From assembly GCF_000467105.1 (NCBI RefSeq), contig NZ_BATI01000027.1:62001-126000 (forward strand): a stretch of DNA of 64,000 bases, read 5' to 3'. The notes under the pieces are model-generated. The model searched no databases and had not been told where the DNA came from. It worked only from the letters and a program-made list of their open reading frames with translations. The position numbers were made by a program, and so were the translations under genes. The DNA comes from Aquipseudomonas alcaligenes NBRC 14159 (GTDB taxonomy: Bacteria; Pseudomonadota; Gammaproteobacteria; Pseudomonadales; Pseudomonadaceae). This document shows positions 36,316 through 46,462 of the stretch, one piece after another (position 1 is the first letter of the stretch; each line of letters starts with the position of its first letter).

Positions 36316-37743
36316 ATGGCCGGCAAGACGCTCTACGACAAGCTCTGGGAAATGCACGAGGTGAAGCGTCGCGACGACGGTTCGTCGCTGATCTACATCG
36401 ACCGGCAGATCCTCCACGAAGTGACCTCGCCGCAGGCCTTCGAGGGGCTGCGTCTGGCCGGGCGCAAGCCGTGGCGCATCGACGCCAACATCGCCACTCC
36501 GGACCACAACGTGCCGACCACCCGCGCCGAGCGCCAGGGCGGCCTGGAAGCCATCGTCGACGAAGTGTCGCGCATCCAGGTGCAGACCCTGGACGAGAAC
36601 TGCGATGACTTCGGCATCCTCGAATTCAAGATGAACGACAGCCGCCAGGGCATCGTCCACGTGGTCGGCCCGGAGCAGGGCGCCACCCTGCCGGGCATGA
36701 CTGTGGTCTGCGGCGACTCGCACACCTCCACCCACGGCGCCTTCGGCGCGCTGGCCCACGGCATCGGCACCTCGGAAGTCGAGCACGTGCTCGCCACCCA
36801 GTGCCTGGTGGCCAAGAAGATGAAGAACATGCAGGTGCGTGTCGAAGGCCAGCTGCCTTTCGGCGTCACCGCCAAGGACATCGTCCTCGCGATCATCGGC
36901 AAGATCGGTACTGCCGGTGGCAACGGCCATGCCCTGGAATTCGCCGGCAGCGCCATCCGTGAGCTGTCCATGGAAGGCCGCATGACCATCTGCAACATGG
37001 CCATCGAGGCCGGTGCCCGTGTTGGCCTGGTGGCCGTGGACGAGAAGACCATCGCCTACGTCGAAGGCCGTCCGTTCGCGCCCAAGGGCGCCGACTGGGA
37101 CAAGGCCGTGGCGCAGTGGCAAGGCCTGGTGTCCGATGCCGATGCGCAGTTCGATACAGTGGTTGAACTGAAGGCGGAAGACATCAAGCCGCAGGTGTCC
37201 TGGGGCACTTCGCCGGAAATGGTCCTGGCTGTGGATGACAAGGTGCCGGACCCGGCCGTCGAGGCCGACCCGGTCAAGCGCGACTCCATCTCTCGCGCCC
37301 TCAAGTACATGGGTCTGACCGCCAACCAGCCGATCACCGAGATCAAGCTGGACCGCGTGTTCATCGGCTCCTGCACCAACTCGCGGATCGAAGACCTGCG
37401 CGCCGCCGCCATCGTTGCCAAGGGGCGCAAGGTCGCCGCCAACGTCAAGCAGGCGCTGGTGGTGCCGGGCTCCGGCCTGGTCAAGGCCCAGGCCGAGAAA
37501 GAAGGCCTCGATAAGATCTTTATCGAGGCCGGCTTCGAGTGGCGCGAGCCGGGCTGCTCCATGTGCCTGGCGATGAACCCGGACAAGCTGGGCAGCGGCG
37601 AGCACTGTGCCTCGACCTCCAACCGCAACTTCGAGGGCCGTCAGGGCGCCGGTGGTCGTACCCACCTGGTCAGCCCGGCCATGGCCGCGGCCGCTGCCGT
37701 GACCGGCCACTTCATCGACGTGCGCGAACTGATCCAGGCCTGA
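36316..37743 (+). CDS. leuC: 3-isopropylmalate dehydratase large subunit
   Basis: 475 residues. Aconitase-family [4Fe-4S] cysteines are seen in FIGSCTNSR and GCSMCLAMN, with [12 protein letters not shown] and [11 protein letters not shown]. With LeuD it isomerises 2-isopropylmalate to 3-isopropylmalate in leucine synthesis. It is the first gene of leuC-leuD; the stop is 11 bases before the leuD start. Length is normal. Confidence 0.97.
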   Translation: MAGKTLYDKLWEMHEVKRRDDGSSLIYIDRQILHEVTSPQAFEGLRLAGRKPWRIDANIATPDHNVPTTRAERQGGLEAIVDEVSRIQVQTLDENCDDFGILEFKMNDSRQGIVHVVGPEQGATLPGMTVVCGDSHTSTHGAFGALAHGIGTSEVEHVLATQCLVAKKMKNMQVRVEGQLPFGVTAKDIVLAIIGKIGTAGGNGHALEFAGSAIRELSMEGRMTICNMAIEAGARVGLVAVDEKTIAYVEGRPFAPKGADWDKAVAQWQGLVSDADAQFDTVVELKAEDIKPQVSWGTSPEMVLAVDDKVPDPAVEADPVKRDSISRALKYMGLTANQPITEIKLDRVFIGSCTNSRIEDLRAAAIVAKGRKVAANVKQALVVPGSGLVKAQAEKEGLDKIFIEAGFEWREPGCSMCLAMNPDKLGSGEHCASTSNRNFEGRQGAGGRTHLVSPAMAAAAAVTGHFIDVRELIQA

Positions 37744-37754
37744 GGAGTTAGATG

Positions 37755-38402
37755 ATGAAAGCCTTTACCCAACACACCGGCCTGGTCTGCCCGCTGGATC
37801 GCGCCAACGTCGACACCGACCAGATCATCCCCAAGCAGTTCCTGAAATCCATCAAGCGCACCGGCTTCGGCCCGAACCTGTTCGACGAGTGGCGCTACCT
37901 GGATGTCGGCCAGCCCAACCAGGACTGCTCCCAGCGCCCGGTGAATCAGGACTTCGTGCTGAACTTCCCGCGCTACCAGGGTGCCAGCGTGCTGCTGGCC
38001 CGCGAGAACTTCGGCTGCGGTTCCTCCCGCGAGCACGCGCCCTGGGCGCTGGACGAGTACGGCTTCCGCACCGTGATCGCGCCGAGCTTCGCCGACATCT
38101 TCTTCAACAACAGCTTCAAGAACGGCCTGCTGCCGATCATCTTGAAAGACGAGGAAGTCGACGAGCTGTTCGCCCAGTGCGAGGCCACCGAGGGCTACCA
38201 GCTGACCGTCGACCTGGCGGCGCAGACCGTGACCCGCCCGGATGGCAAGCAGTACCGCTTCGAGGTCGATGCCTTCCGCAAGCACTGCCTGCTCAACGGC
38301 CTGGATGATATCGGCCTGACCCTGCAGGACCAGGAGGCGATCAGGGCCTTCGAAGCCAAACACCAGCAGAGCAGCCCCTGGCTGTTCGGCGCGATCAAGT
38401 GA
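37755..38402 (+). CDS. leuD: 3-isopropylmalate dehydratase small subunit
   Basis: 215 residues from the second of two consecutive ATGs (37755), seven bases after GGAG; the ATG at 37752 would add one Met. Typical blocks: [18 protein letters not shown] and [18 protein letters not shown], the swivel domain that completes the aconitase-type active site. It works as a heterodimer with LeuC. Hairpin repeats follow before leuB. Confidence 0.97.
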   Translation: MKAFTQHTGLVCPLDRANVDTDQIIPKQFLKSIKRTGFGPNLFDEWRYLDVGQPNQDCSQRPVNQDFVLNFPRYQGASVLLARENFGCGSSREHAPWALDEYGFRTVIAPSFADIFFNNSFKNGLLPIILKDEEVDELFAQCEATEGYQLTVDLAAQTVTRPDGKQYRFEVDAFRKHCLLNGLDDIGLTLQDQEAIRAFEAKHQQSSPWLFGAIK

Positions 38403-38408
38403 TGTAGG

Positions 38409-38475
38409 ACGGAAAAGCGCATAGCGTTTTCCGTCACCGAATTCGGTGGATAAGGCCGGCGGCCGTTATCCACCC
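38409..38475. repeat. Two hairpin repeats between leuD and leuB
   Basis: First, GACGGAAAA (38409-38417) with TTTTCCGTC (38428-38436). Second, GGTGGATAA (38446-38454) plus GGCCG with CGGCC plus TTATCCACC (38467-38475), a near-perfect 14-base-pair stem. Both resemble dispersed Pseudomonas intergenic hairpins. They lie inside the leu operon and could attenuate leuB or stabilise leuCD mRNA. Confidence 0.7.
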
Positions 38476-38495
38476 TATAGATAATGAGGGATGTG

Positions 38496-39578
38496 ATGAG
38501 CAAGCAGATTCTGGTTCTCCCCGGCGACGGCATCGGCCCGGAAATCATGGCCGAAGCGGTCAAGGTGCTGAACCTGGCCAATGACAAGTACAGCCTCGGT
38601 TTCGAGCTGTCCTTCGATGACCTGGGTGGCGCCGCCATCGACCGTTACGGCGTACCGCTGGCCGACGAGACCCTGGAGCGTGCGCGCGCGGCCGACGCTG
38701 TGCTGCTCGGCGCCGTTGGCGGGCCGAAGTGGGACACCATCGACCCGGCCATCCGCCCGGAGCGCGGCCTGCTGAAGATCCGCTCGCAGCTGGGCCTGTT
38801 CGGCAACCTGCGTCCGGCCATCCTCTACCCGCAACTGGCCGAGGCTTCCAGTCTCAAGCCGGAAGTGGTCGCCGGTCTGGACATCCTCATCGTCCGCGAG
38901 CTGACCGGTGGCATCTACTTCGGCCAGCCGCGCGAGAGCAAGGTGCTGGAAAACGGCGAGCGCATGGCCTACGACACCCTGCCGTACAGCGAGAGCGAAA
39001 TCCGCCGCATCGCCAAGGTCGGCTTCGACATGGCCATGGTGCGCAACAAGAAGCTGTGCTCGGTGGACAAGGCCAACGTGCTGGCCTCCAGCCAGCTGTG
39101 GCGTGCCGTGGTCGAGGAAGTGGCCAAGGACTACCCGCAGGTCGAGCTGAGCCACATGTATGTGGACAACGCCGCCATGCAGCTGGTGCGTGCGCCCAAA
39201 CAGTTCGACGTGATGGTCACCGACAACATGTTCGGCGACATCCTCTCCGACGAGGCTTCGATGCTTACCGGTTCCATCGGCATGCTGCCGTCGGCCTCGC
39301 TGGATGCCAACAACAAGGGCATGTACGAGCCCTGCCACGGCTCGGCGCCGGACATCGCCGGCAAGGGCATCGCCAACCCGCTGGCGACCATCCTCTCGGT
39401 GTCGATGATGTTGCGCTACAGCTTCAACCAGTCCGCCGCCGCCGATGCCATCGAGCTGGCGGTGAGCAAGGTGCTGGATCAGGGCCTGCGCACCGGCGAT
39501 ATCTGGTCGGAAGGCAAGACCAAGGTCGGTACCGCCGCCATGGGTGATGCGGTAGTCGAGGCGCTGCGCAGCCTGTAA
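38496..39578 (+). CDS. leuB: 3-isopropylmalate dehydrogenase
   Basis: 360 residues from the ATG at 38496 ([25 protein letters not shown] would be its start; a start at 38484 is less likely). Contains the metal/substrate arginines ([21 protein letters not shown]), [10 protein letters not shown] and the NAD-binding [18 protein letters not shown]. It oxidises and decarboxylates 3-isopropylmalate to 2-oxoisocaproate. Third leucine gene, 93 bases after leuD. Confidence 0.96.
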   Translation: MSKQILVLPGDGIGPEIMAEAVKVLNLANDKYSLGFELSFDDLGGAAIDRYGVPLADETLERARAADAVLLGAVGGPKWDTIDPAIRPERGLLKIRSQLGLFGNLRPAILYPQLAEASSLKPEVVAGLDILIVRELTGGIYFGQPRESKVLENGERMAYDTLPYSESEIRRIAKVGFDMAMVRNKKLCSVDKANVLASSQLWRAVVEEVAKDYPQVELSHMYVDNAAMQLVRAPKQFDVMVTDNMFGDILSDEASMLTGSIGMLPSASLDANNKGMYEPCHGSAPDIAGKGIANPLATILSVSMMLRYSFNQSAAADAIELAVSKVLDQGLRTGDIWSEGKTKVGTAAMGDAVVEALRSL

Positions 39579-39585
39579 TCTTTCC

Positions 39586-39610
39586 AGCCCCGCCACGCTA
39601 GGGCGGGGCT
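39586..39610 (+). terminator. Hairpin between leuB and asd
   Basis: AGCCCCGCC (39586-39594) pairs with GGCGGGGCT (39602-39610), seven-base loop. The following T content is low (GCTTATC), so termination may be partial. Confidence 0.65.
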
Positions 39611-39631
39611 GCTTATCGAGGTACGAGTGTT

Positions 39632-40744
39632 ATGAAACGTGTAGGTCTGATCGGTTGGCGCGGTATGGTCGGTTCCGTGCTCATGCAGCGCATGCTGGAA
39701 GAGCGTGACTTCGACCTGATCGAGCCGGTGTTCTTCACCACTTCCAACGTCGGCGGCCAGGGTCCGGCGATTGGCAAGGACGTCGCCCCGCTGAAGGATG
39801 CCTACAGCATCGACGAGCTGAAGAGCCTCGACGTGATCCTGACCTGCCAGGGCGGCGACTACACCAACGAAGTCTTCCCCAAGCTGCGCGAAGCCGGCTG
39901 GAACGGCTACTGGATCGACGCGGCCTCCAGCCTGCGCATGGCTGATGACTCGGTCATCGTGCTGGACCCGGTCAACCGCAAGGTGATAGACCAGTCGCTG
40001 GACGCCGGCACCAAGAACTACATCGGCGGCAACTGCACCGTCAGCCTGATGCTGATGGCTCTGGGCGGCTTGTACGAAGCCGGCCTGGTCGAGTGGATGA
40101 GCGCCATGACCTACCAGGCGGCCTCCGGTGCCGGCGCTCAGAACATGCGCGAGCTGATCAAGCAGATGGGCGCCATCCACGGCGCCGTGGCCGATGATCT
40201 GGCCAACCCGGCCAGTGCCATCCTCGACATCGACCGCAAGGTTGCCGAGACCATGCGTGGCGAAGGCTTCCCGGTAGATAGCTTCGGCGTGCCGCTGGCC
40301 GGCAGCCTGATCCCCTACATCGACAAGGAACTGCCGAACGGCCAGAGCCGCGAAGAGTGGAAGGGCCAGGCCGAGACCAACAAGATCCTTGGCCGGATCA
40401 AGAGCCCGATCCCGGTGGATGGTCTGTGCGTGCGCATCGGCGCCATGCGCTGCCACAGCCAGGCGCTGACCATCAAGCTGAACAAGGATGTGCCGCTGGC
40501 CGACATCGAAGGCCTGATCAGCCAGCACAACCCCTGGGTCAAGCTGGTGCCGAATACCCGCGAAGCCAGCATCCGCGACCTCGGCCCGACTGCCGTCACC
40601 GGTACCCTGAGCGTACCGATCGGCCGTCTGCGCAAGCTCAACATGGGCTCGCAGTACCTTGGTGCCTTCACCGTCGGCGACCAGCTGCTGTGGGGTGCGG
40701 CCGAGCCGCTGCGGCGCATGCTGCGCATCCTGCTGGAGCGTTGA
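39632..40744 (+). CDS. asd: Aspartate-semialdehyde dehydrogenase
   Basis: 370 residues. Nucleotide-binding [14 protein letters not shown], catalytic C135 in [10 protein letters not shown], and the substrate histidine in [11 protein letters not shown]. It reduces aspartyl phosphate to the semialdehyde, feeding lysine/diaminopimelate, threonine and methionine. This is the long proteobacterial type. A strong terminator follows, then the asd-like paralogue. Confidence 0.97.
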   Translation: MKRVGLIGWRGMVGSVLMQRMLEERDFDLIEPVFFTTSNVGGQGPAIGKDVAPLKDAYSIDELKSLDVILTCQGGDYTNEVFPKLREAGWNGYWIDAASSLRMADDSVIVLDPVNRKVIDQSLDAGTKNYIGGNCTVSLMLMALGGLYEAGLVEWMSAMTYQAASGAGAQNMRELIKQMGAIHGAVADDLANPASAILDIDRKVAETMRGEGFPVDSFGVPLAGSLIPYIDKELPNGQSREEWKGQAETNKILGRIKSPIPVDGLCVRIGAMRCHSQALTIKLNKDVPLADIEGLISQHNPWVKLVPNTREASIRDLGPTAVTGTLSVPIGRLRKLNMGSQYLGAFTVGDQLLWGAAEPLRRMLRILLER

Positions 40745-40762
40745 TCGTTCAGCTGGATTGAG

Positions 40763-40795
40763 AAGGGCCGGTCTGAGACCGGCCCTTTTTATTTT
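40763..40795 (+). terminator. Strong terminator of asd
   Basis: AAGGGCCGGTC (40763-40773), TGA loop, GACCGGCCCTT (40777-40787), then TTTATTTT. A perfect 11-base-pair stem. Confidence 0.93.
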
Positions 40796-40848
40796 CCGGG
40801 CCGTACGGGTAGAGTGCCGCTCCATGAGGTGTTTCTAGAGGTTTCTCG

Positions 40849-41853
40849 ATGTCCAAGACTGTTGATCTCGCCGTGATCGGCGCCACCGGCACCGTTGGCG
40901 AGGCCCTGGTGCAGCTGCTCGAGGAGCGCGAGTTCCCGGTCGGTAACCTGCACCTGTTGGCGGGTGGCGATTCCGCGGGGCAGTCCGTGCCCTTCCGTGG
41001 CAAGAATCTGCGGGTGCGTGAGCTTGCTGGCTTCGATTTCACTCAAGTGGGGCTGGCATTCTTCGCCGCTGGTGAAGAAGTCAGCCGGCAGTATGCCGAC
41101 AAGGCTGTTGCGGCGGGTTGTTCGGTGATTGACCTGAGTGGCGCGCTGGCGCAGGCGTTGCCGATCGTTCCGGAGGCCAATGCCGAAGCGCTGGCGGGCG
41201 TGCATGCGCCCTATCTGTTGAGCAGTCCGGCGCCGGCCGCCACCGTTCTGGCTGCCGTGCTGGGGCCGCTGCGCGATCAGCTCGGCCTGCGTCGGGTCGT
41301 CCTCAATGCCGCGTTGGCGGTGTCTACTCTGGGGCGTGCCGGTATTGCCGAACTGGCCCGGCAGACTACCGAGTTGCTCAACATGCGCCCGCTGGAGCCG
41401 CAGTTGTTGGATCGCCAGGTGGCGTTCAACCTGTTGGCTCAGGTGGGGGCGCTGGAGGAGGGCGGTCATGCCCGACTCGAACGGCGGGTGGCCACAGAGC
41501 TGAAGCAGGTGCTGGGTATCGAGGGCCTGAAGGTTTCGGTCAGCTGCAGTCTGGCGCCGGTATTCTTCGGCGATAGCCTGGCGGTCTGTCTAGAGACCGA
41601 TAAGCCGGTGGATGTGCCGGCTGTCGCTGCCTTGTTGGCGCAGCAGTCCGCTGTCGAGCTGGTCGAAACCGGCGACTATCCGACCGTGGTCGGCGATGCA
41701 GTGGGGCAGGATGAGTTGTATGTCGGGCGCCTGCGGGCCGGGCTGGACGATCCGGCGGAGCTTAATTTGTGGATTGCGTCAGATAATGTGCGAAAAGGCT
41801 CTGCGCTCAATGCTGTGCAAATTGGTGAGTTGTTGATAAAACACTATCTGTAA
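40849..41853 (+). CDS. Asd-like (Usg-type) protein, probably without dehydrogenase activity
   Basis: 334 residues with the aspartate-semialdehyde dehydrogenase fold: AVIGATGTVGEALVQLLEER at the start and a dimerisation domain after residue 140. Where active enzymes of the short type read about ANPNCST, this protein has SSPAPAAT (125-132): no cysteine, so it cannot form the thioester intermediate. Such Usg-like paralogues sit beside asd or truA in many proteobacteria. Its role is unknown; it may be structural or bind a related ligand. Codon use is somewhat less GC-biased than its neighbours. Confidence 0.88.
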   Translation: MSKTVDLAVIGATGTVGEALVQLLEEREFPVGNLHLLAGGDSAGQSVPFRGKNLRVRELAGFDFTQVGLAFFAAGEEVSRQYADKAVAAGCSVIDLSGALAQALPIVPEANAEALAGVHAPYLLSSPAPAATVLAAVLGPLRDQLGLRRVVLNAALAVSTLGRAGIAELARQTTELLNMRPLEPQLLDRQVAFNLLAQVGALEEGGHARLERRVATELKQVLGIEGLKVSVSCSLAPVFFGDSLAVCLETDKPVDVPAVAALLAQQSAVELVETGDYPTVVGDAVGQDELYVGRLRAGLDDPAELNLWIASDNVRKGSALNAVQIGELLIKHYL

Positions 41854-42006
41854 AAGATACTTAGCCCCAAATTTGAAGAATTATTCTAGCTTGGCAATAC
41901 TGTTTTGGTAGTGCGCTGACGGGGAGTCGCTTTCGGGCGGGTGCAGGCAGCGCACTTCAAATCCTCTCGTCCAACGAGAAAAAAAGATAAAACAAGGGAT
42001 TACGCT

Positions 42007-44790
42007 ATGGTTCGGGTTCGCAAACTGGTGCTGGCAATTGCGGCTGCTTCCGCGCTGACCTCCGGTACGGCACATGCACTAGGACTGGGAGAGATCGACC
42101 TGCAGTCCTCGCTGAGCCAACCGCTGGTAGCGGAAATCGAGTTGCTCGAGGTGCGTGACCTGGCTCAGGGCGAGGTAATCCCCAGCCTGGCGTCACCCGA
42201 GGAGTTCAACAAGGCCGGCGTCGATCGTCAGTACTTCCTGACTGACCTCAAGTTCACGCCGGTCATCAAGCCCAACGGCAAGAGCGTGATTCGCATCACC
42301 TCCACCAAGCCGGTGCGCGAGCCCTACGTCAACTTCCTGGTCGAAGTGCTGTGGCCCAATGGCCGCCTGCTGCGTGAATACACCCTGCTGCTCGATCCGC
42401 CGATGTACGCGCCGACCCCGGTGGTCAGCAGCGCTCCGCGCCTGCCCGTAGCCACCGCTCCGGCGCCGCGTCCGCAGACCGTTGCGCCGACTCCGCGCCC
42501 GGTCACGCCGTCGGCCAGTGCGCCGATGCGCCCGGCTGCTCCAGCTGCGCCGGCTCCCGCTGCGGCAAGCAAGATCGAAGGGGATCAGTACAAGACCACC
42601 TCCAGCGACACGCTGTGGGAAATCGCCCAGAGCAGCCGCCAGAGCGGCACCGTGCACCAGGCGATGCTGGCGATTCTCGACCTCAACCCGAATGCCTTCG
42701 TCGGCGGCAACATCAACCGCCTGAAGAGCGGCCAGGTGCTGCGTCTGCCCACCGATGCGCAGATCAAGAGCCGTAGCCAGGCTGAAGCGCTGGCTCAGGT
42801 TTCTGAGCAGAACAATGCCTGGCGCGAAGGGCGCAGCGTAGCGGCCAGCACCTCGCGTCAGCTGGATGCCACCAAGCGCGACAGCGCGGGCGCCGCCCCT
42901 GCCAAGGCCGAGAGCAAAGACAGTCTGAAACTGGTATCTGCCGACTCCGGCAAGTCCACTGCGGGCAGCGAGAAGGGCAAGGGCGACAGCAAGGCGCTCA
43001 ACGACCAGCTGGCTGTGACCAAGGAGAGCCTGGACTCGACTCGTCGTGAAAACGAGGAGCTGAAAGGGCGCATGAGCGACCTGCAGAGCCAGGTGGACAA
43101 GCTGCAGCGTCTGATCGAGCTCAAGGATAATCAGCTGGCCAAGCTGCAGAGCGATCTTGCTCAGCAGGGCAAGGCCGCCGCTCCGGCTCAGCCGGCCACT
43201 CCGGCTGCCGAAGTCAAGCCGGCAGCCCCGGTCACCGAGGCCAAGCCTGCCGAGGTCAAGCCGGCGGAAGTGAAGCCAGTCGAGAAACCGGCGGCTACTG
43301 ACTTCAATTACGAAGAGCCGGCAGTGAAAAGCGAGCCGGTCAAGCCTGCCGAGAAACCGGTAGCTCCGGCTGCGGAAAAACCGGTCCAGCCGGCCAAGCC
43401 TGTACAACCGGCCAAACCGGTTGCCCCGGTGGTCAAGGAGCCCGAGCCGCAGAGCATGCTCGATGAGCTGCTGGCCAACCCCATGCTGCTTGGCGCCGTG
43501 GGTGGTGGTGCTCTGCTGGCCCTGCTCATTGGCCTGATGGTGCTGTCGCGTCGTAACGCCATGAAGGAAGCCGAGCTGCAGGGCAGCCTGGCTCCCGAAT
43601 CGACCAGCGATTCCTTTGCCAGCGAGATGGATCTGCCGGATGACAGCTTTGCCGGTCTGGACGATGCCTCCGACGACACCCAGGTACGTGACAAGGCTGA
43701 AGAGCGCGTTGCTCCACAGACCGCCGATGCGCTGGGCGAGGCCGACATCTACATCGCCTACGGCAAGTTCACTCAGGCCGCCGAGTTGCTGCAGAACGCG
43801 CTCAATGACGAGCCGCAACGTGGCGACCTGCGCCTCAAGCTGATGGAAGTCTACGCCGAGCTTGGTGATCGCGATGGCTTTGCCCGTCAGGAGCAGGAGC
43901 TGCGCGAGATCGGCGGCTCCGCCGGTGCCGTCGACCAGCTGAAGGCCAAGTACCCGGCCATGGTTGCCGCTGCCTTTGCTGGTGGGGCCGCCGTTGCTGC
44001 CGCCGACAACGATCTGGACAGCTTCAGCCTGGATGACCTGACCCTCGACGAGCCAGTTGCCAAGCCTGCCGCCGCGCCGGTCGATCTGGATGACTCCTTC
44101 GACCTGAGCCTGGATGATCTGGATGTAGGGCTCGACGAGCCGGCAGCTCCCGCTGCTGTCGCAGAAACGACCCTGGATGATCTGGGCCTGGACTTCGATA
44201 CGCCTGCCGCTCCGGCCAGCGCTGCTGCGGCTGACATGGAGTTCGATCTGGATCTGGGTGGCGATAGGGCAGGCGACAGCCTGTCGCTCGGCGACGATCT
44301 GGCCGATTTCAGCCTGGAGCTGGAGACCGAGAGCAAGCCGGCTGCTGCCGCTGTCGAAGACGACTTCATGCTCAGTCTGGATGATGAGCCCGTCGCTCCG
44401 GCTGCCTCGGGCAGCGATCTCGAGCTGGACATGCCGGCCGATTTCGATCTGTCGTTGGCCGACGAGACTCCCGCCACCCCGGCTGAGGACAGCTTCGCTG
44501 CACAGCTGGACGAGGTATCCGCCGAACTGAACGAACTGAGCAGCGGTCTGGCTGACGAACTGCCGGTTGCGCAGCCCGAAGCCGCCCCTTCCGCAGCAGG
44601 TCTGGACATGGACGACGACTTCGACTTCCTCTCGGGTACCGACGAGACCGCTACCAAGCTGGACCTGGCTCGTGCCTACATCGACATGGGTGATAGCGAA
44701 GGTGCCCGCGACATCCTCGACGAAGTGATCGCCGAGGGTAGCGAAGGCCAGCAGCAGGAAGCGCGCGAGCTGATCTCCAAGCTGAGCTGA
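42007..44790 (+). CDS. fimV: FimV polar hub protein
   Basis: 927 residues from the ATG at 42007. Signal peptide (VRKLVLAIAAASALTSGTAHA), N-terminal beta domain (LGEIDLQSSLSQPLVAEIEL), LysM peptidoglycan-binding domain at about 194-250 (YKTTSSDTLWEIAQSSR), coiled coil near 345-395, a Pro/Ala/Lys-rich region with EVKPAEVKPVEKP-type repeats, one membrane helix near 495-515, a TPR-like segment and an Asp-rich repeat tract (DDSFDLSLDDLDVGLDEP). The C-terminal domain is TKLDLARAYIDMGDSEGARDILDE. It organises the cell pole for type IV pili and CyaB signalling and supports Xcp/T2SS in P. aeruginosa. Length matches. Confidence 0.96.
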   Translation: MVRVRKLVLAIAAASALTSGTAHALGLGEIDLQSSLSQPLVAEIELLEVRDLAQGEVIPSLASPEEFNKAGVDRQYFLTDLKFTPVIKPNGKSVIRITSTKPVREPYVNFLVEVLWPNGRLLREYTLLLDPPMYAPTPVVSSAPRLPVATAPAPRPQTVAPTPRPVTPSASAPMRPAAPAAPAPAAASKIEGDQYKTTSSDTLWEIAQSSRQSGTVHQAMLAILDLNPNAFVGGNINRLKSGQVLRLPTDAQIKSRSQAEALAQVSEQNNAWREGRSVAASTSRQLDATKRDSAGAAPAKAESKDSLKLVSADSGKSTAGSEKGKGDSKALNDQLAVTKESLDSTRRENEELKGRMSDLQSQVDKLQRLIELKDNQLAKLQSDLAQQGKAAAPAQPATPAAEVKPAAPVTEAKPAEVKPAEVKPVEKPAATDFNYEEPAVKSEPVKPAEKPVAPAAEKPVQPAKPVQPAKPVAPVVKEPEPQSMLDELLANPMLLGAVGGGALLALLIGLMVLSRRNAMKEAELQGSLAPESTSDSFASEMDLPDDSFAGLDDASDDTQVRDKAEERVAPQTADALGEADIYIAYGKFTQAAELLQNALNDEPQRGDLRLKLMEVYAELGDRDGFARQEQELREIGGSAGAVDQLKAKYPAMVAAAFAGGAAVAAADNDLDSFSLDDLTLDEPVAKPAAAPVDLDDSFDLSLDDLDVGLDEPAAPAAVAETTLDDLGLDFDTPAAPASAAAADMEFDLDLGGDRAGDSLSLGDDLADFSLELETESKPAAAAVEDDFMLSLDDEPVAPAASGSDLELDMPADFDLSLADETPATPAEDSFAAQLDEVSAELNELSSGLADELPVAQPEAAPSAAGLDMDDDFDFLSGTDETATKLDLARAYIDMGDSEGARDILDEVIAEGSEGQQQEARELISKLS

Positions 44791-44793
44791 TCC

Positions 44794-45651
44794 ATGTCTG
44801 AAGCACCATCACCAGGGGCGGCCGAAATGGCCGCCCCTGGCGTTTCCAGAATTGCCCTGGGTATCGAGTACAAGGGCGCACGTTATCGGGGGTGGCAGCG
44901 CCAGGAGAGCGGTGTGCCCTCGGTGCAGGCGGCGCTGGAAAAGGCGTTGTCGCAGGTCGCGGCCGAGCCGGTCAGCCTGATGTGCGCCGGGCGCACCGAT
45001 GCCGGCGTACATGCCAGCGGCCAGGTGGTGCACTTCGACACCCGCGTCGAGCGCCCGCTCAAGGCCTGGATAATGGGCGGCAATGCCAACCTGCCGCCTG
45101 ATATCAGCGTGACCTGGGCCAAGGTGATGCCGGCGGAGTTCCATGCGCGCTTCAAGGCTTTCGCTCGACGCTACCGCTATGTGATCTACAACGATCCGAT
45201 CCGCCCGGCGCACCTGGCCGAGGAAGTCACCTGGAACCACCGTCCGCTGGATGTGGCGCGCATGCGCGAGGCGGCCGCTCACCTGGTCGGCACCCACGAC
45301 TTCACCTCGTTCCGTGCGGTGCAGTGCCAGGCCAAGTCGCCGGTGAAAACGGTGCACCACCTGGAGGTGATCGAGCACGGCCGCTTCATCGTCATCGACG
45401 TGCGTGCCAATGCCTTCCTTCATCATATGGTGCGCAACTTCGCCGGGGTGCTGATGACCATCGGTGCTGGCGAGCGCGAGCCAGGCTGGGTGGCCGAGGT
45501 GCTGGCCGCACGTGACCGGCGTGCCGGCGGCGTCACTGCCCATCCCTACGGCCTGTATCTGGTTCAGGTGGAGTACCCGCAGGAGTTCGAGCTGCCGCAG
45601 CGTTACTTGGGGCCGCATTTTCTCTCCGCGCTGCCGCAAAGCTTCGGCTGA
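44794..45651 (+). CDS. truA: tRNA pseudouridine(38-40) synthase TruA
   Basis: 285 residues as written from the ATG at 44794; an in-frame ATG at 44827 would give 274. Catalytic aspartate in [15 protein letters not shown] (D69 or D58; E. coli D60) and the RNA-binding [16 protein letters not shown]. It makes pseudouridine in the anticodon stem-loop of several tRNAs. The first codons overlap a strong hairpin (44812-44840), which makes the true start uncertain. It begins three bases after the fimV stop. Confidence 0.93.
   Translation: MSEAPSPGAAEMAAPGVSRIALGIEYKGARYRGWQRQESGVPSVQAALEKALSQVAAEPVSLMCAGRTDAGVHASGQVVHFDTRVERPLKAWIMGGNANLPPDISVTWAKVMPAEFHARFKAFARRYRYVIYNDPIRPAHLAEEVTWNHRPLDVARMREAAAHLVGTHDFTSFRAVQCQAKSPVKTVHHLEVIEHGRFIVIDVRANAFLHHMVRNFAGVLMTIGAGEREPGWVAEVLAARDRRAGGVTAHPYGLYLVQVEYPQEFELPQRYLGPHFLSALPQSFG
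44812..44840 (+). terminator. Terminator-like hairpin inside the 5' end of truA
   Basis: CCAGGGGCGGCC (44812-44823), GAAAT loop, GGCCGCCCCTGG (44829-44840): a perfect 12-base-pair stem followed by only CGTTTCC. It lies between fimV and the conserved part of truA, so it may end part of the fimV transcripts or control truA initiation. Confidence 0.5.
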
Positions 45652-45707
45652 AACTGCTTCGTGGCTTTGTTAACATCGGATTTTGTTTTCCAGAAGGTGC
45701 CTGCACG

Positions 45708-46328
45708 TTGACTGCCGTTCGCGTCAAAATCTGCGGAATCACCCGGCTCGAGGATGCCTTGGCCGCCGCTGCGGCGGGTGCTGATGCCATCGGTTTGGTG
45801 TTTTATGCCAAGAGTCCGAGGGCGGTGGATATCGAGCAGGCGCGCGCGATCCTCGCCGCGCTGCCGCCCTTCGTGACCTCCGTTGGCCTGTTCGTCGACG
45901 CCGAGCGCAGTGAGCTGGAACGCATCCTCGCCAGCGTGCCGCTGGATCTGCTGCAGTTCCACGGCGATGAGTCGGTACAGCAGTGCGAGGCGTTCGGGCG
46001 CCCCTACATCAAGGCGCTGCGGGTCAAGGCCGGTGACGATATCGCCGCTCAGGTGGCGCGTTATCCCAGTGCCCAGGGCATTCTGCTGGACGCCTATGTC
46101 GAGGGCGTTCCCGGGGGAACCGGCGAGGCGTTCGACTGGTCTCTGATTCCGCAGGCGCTGAGCAAGCCGCTGATCCTGGCCGGCGGCCTGCGTCCGGACA
46201 ATGTGGCCGAAGCCGTCAGCCGAGTGCGCCCGTACGCGGTGGATGTCAGCGGCGGGGTGGAGGCGAGCAAGGGCGTCAAGGATGTGGAGAAGGTCGGCGC
46301 GTTCATTCGCGCGGCACGTGGCAACTGA
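45708..46328 (+). CDS. trpF: Phosphoribosylanthranilate isomerase
   Basis: 206 residues. (beta-alpha)8 barrel with catalytic cysteine in [53 protein letters not shown] and [14 protein letters not shown]. It performs the Amadori rearrangement in tryptophan synthesis. The only plausible start is a TTG (45708) with AGAAGG ten bases upstream, since the conserved sequence begins five codons later. It is apart from other trp genes, as usual in pseudomonads. Confidence 0.94.
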   Translation: MTAVRVKICGITRLEDALAAAAAGADAIGLVFYAKSPRAVDIEQARAILAALPPFVTSVGLFVDAERSELERILASVPLDLLQFHGDESVQQCEAFGRPYIKALRVKAGDDIAAQVARYPSAQGILLDAYVEGVPGGTGEAFDWSLIPQALSKPLILAGGLRPDNVAEAVSRVRPYAVDVSGGVEASKGVKDVEKVGAFIRAARGN

Positions 46329-46462
46329 TGTGACGACGGCCGGATGCCTGCCGTCCATAAGCCATTGTGCCCCTGCCCGAGGGTGGTGACAGCCACCGAG
46401 GGCCTGAATCAGATTCGCCCGGGTCGCCGCAAGGCCCGCCGCAACAGCTACGGAGAGTAAGC

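Noticed and set aside
43190..43440. Pro/Ala/Lys/Glu repeats as a mobile or phase-variable tract
   Set aside because: They are imperfect, in frame and part of the usual linker of FimV; no exact DNA repeat units suited to slippage.
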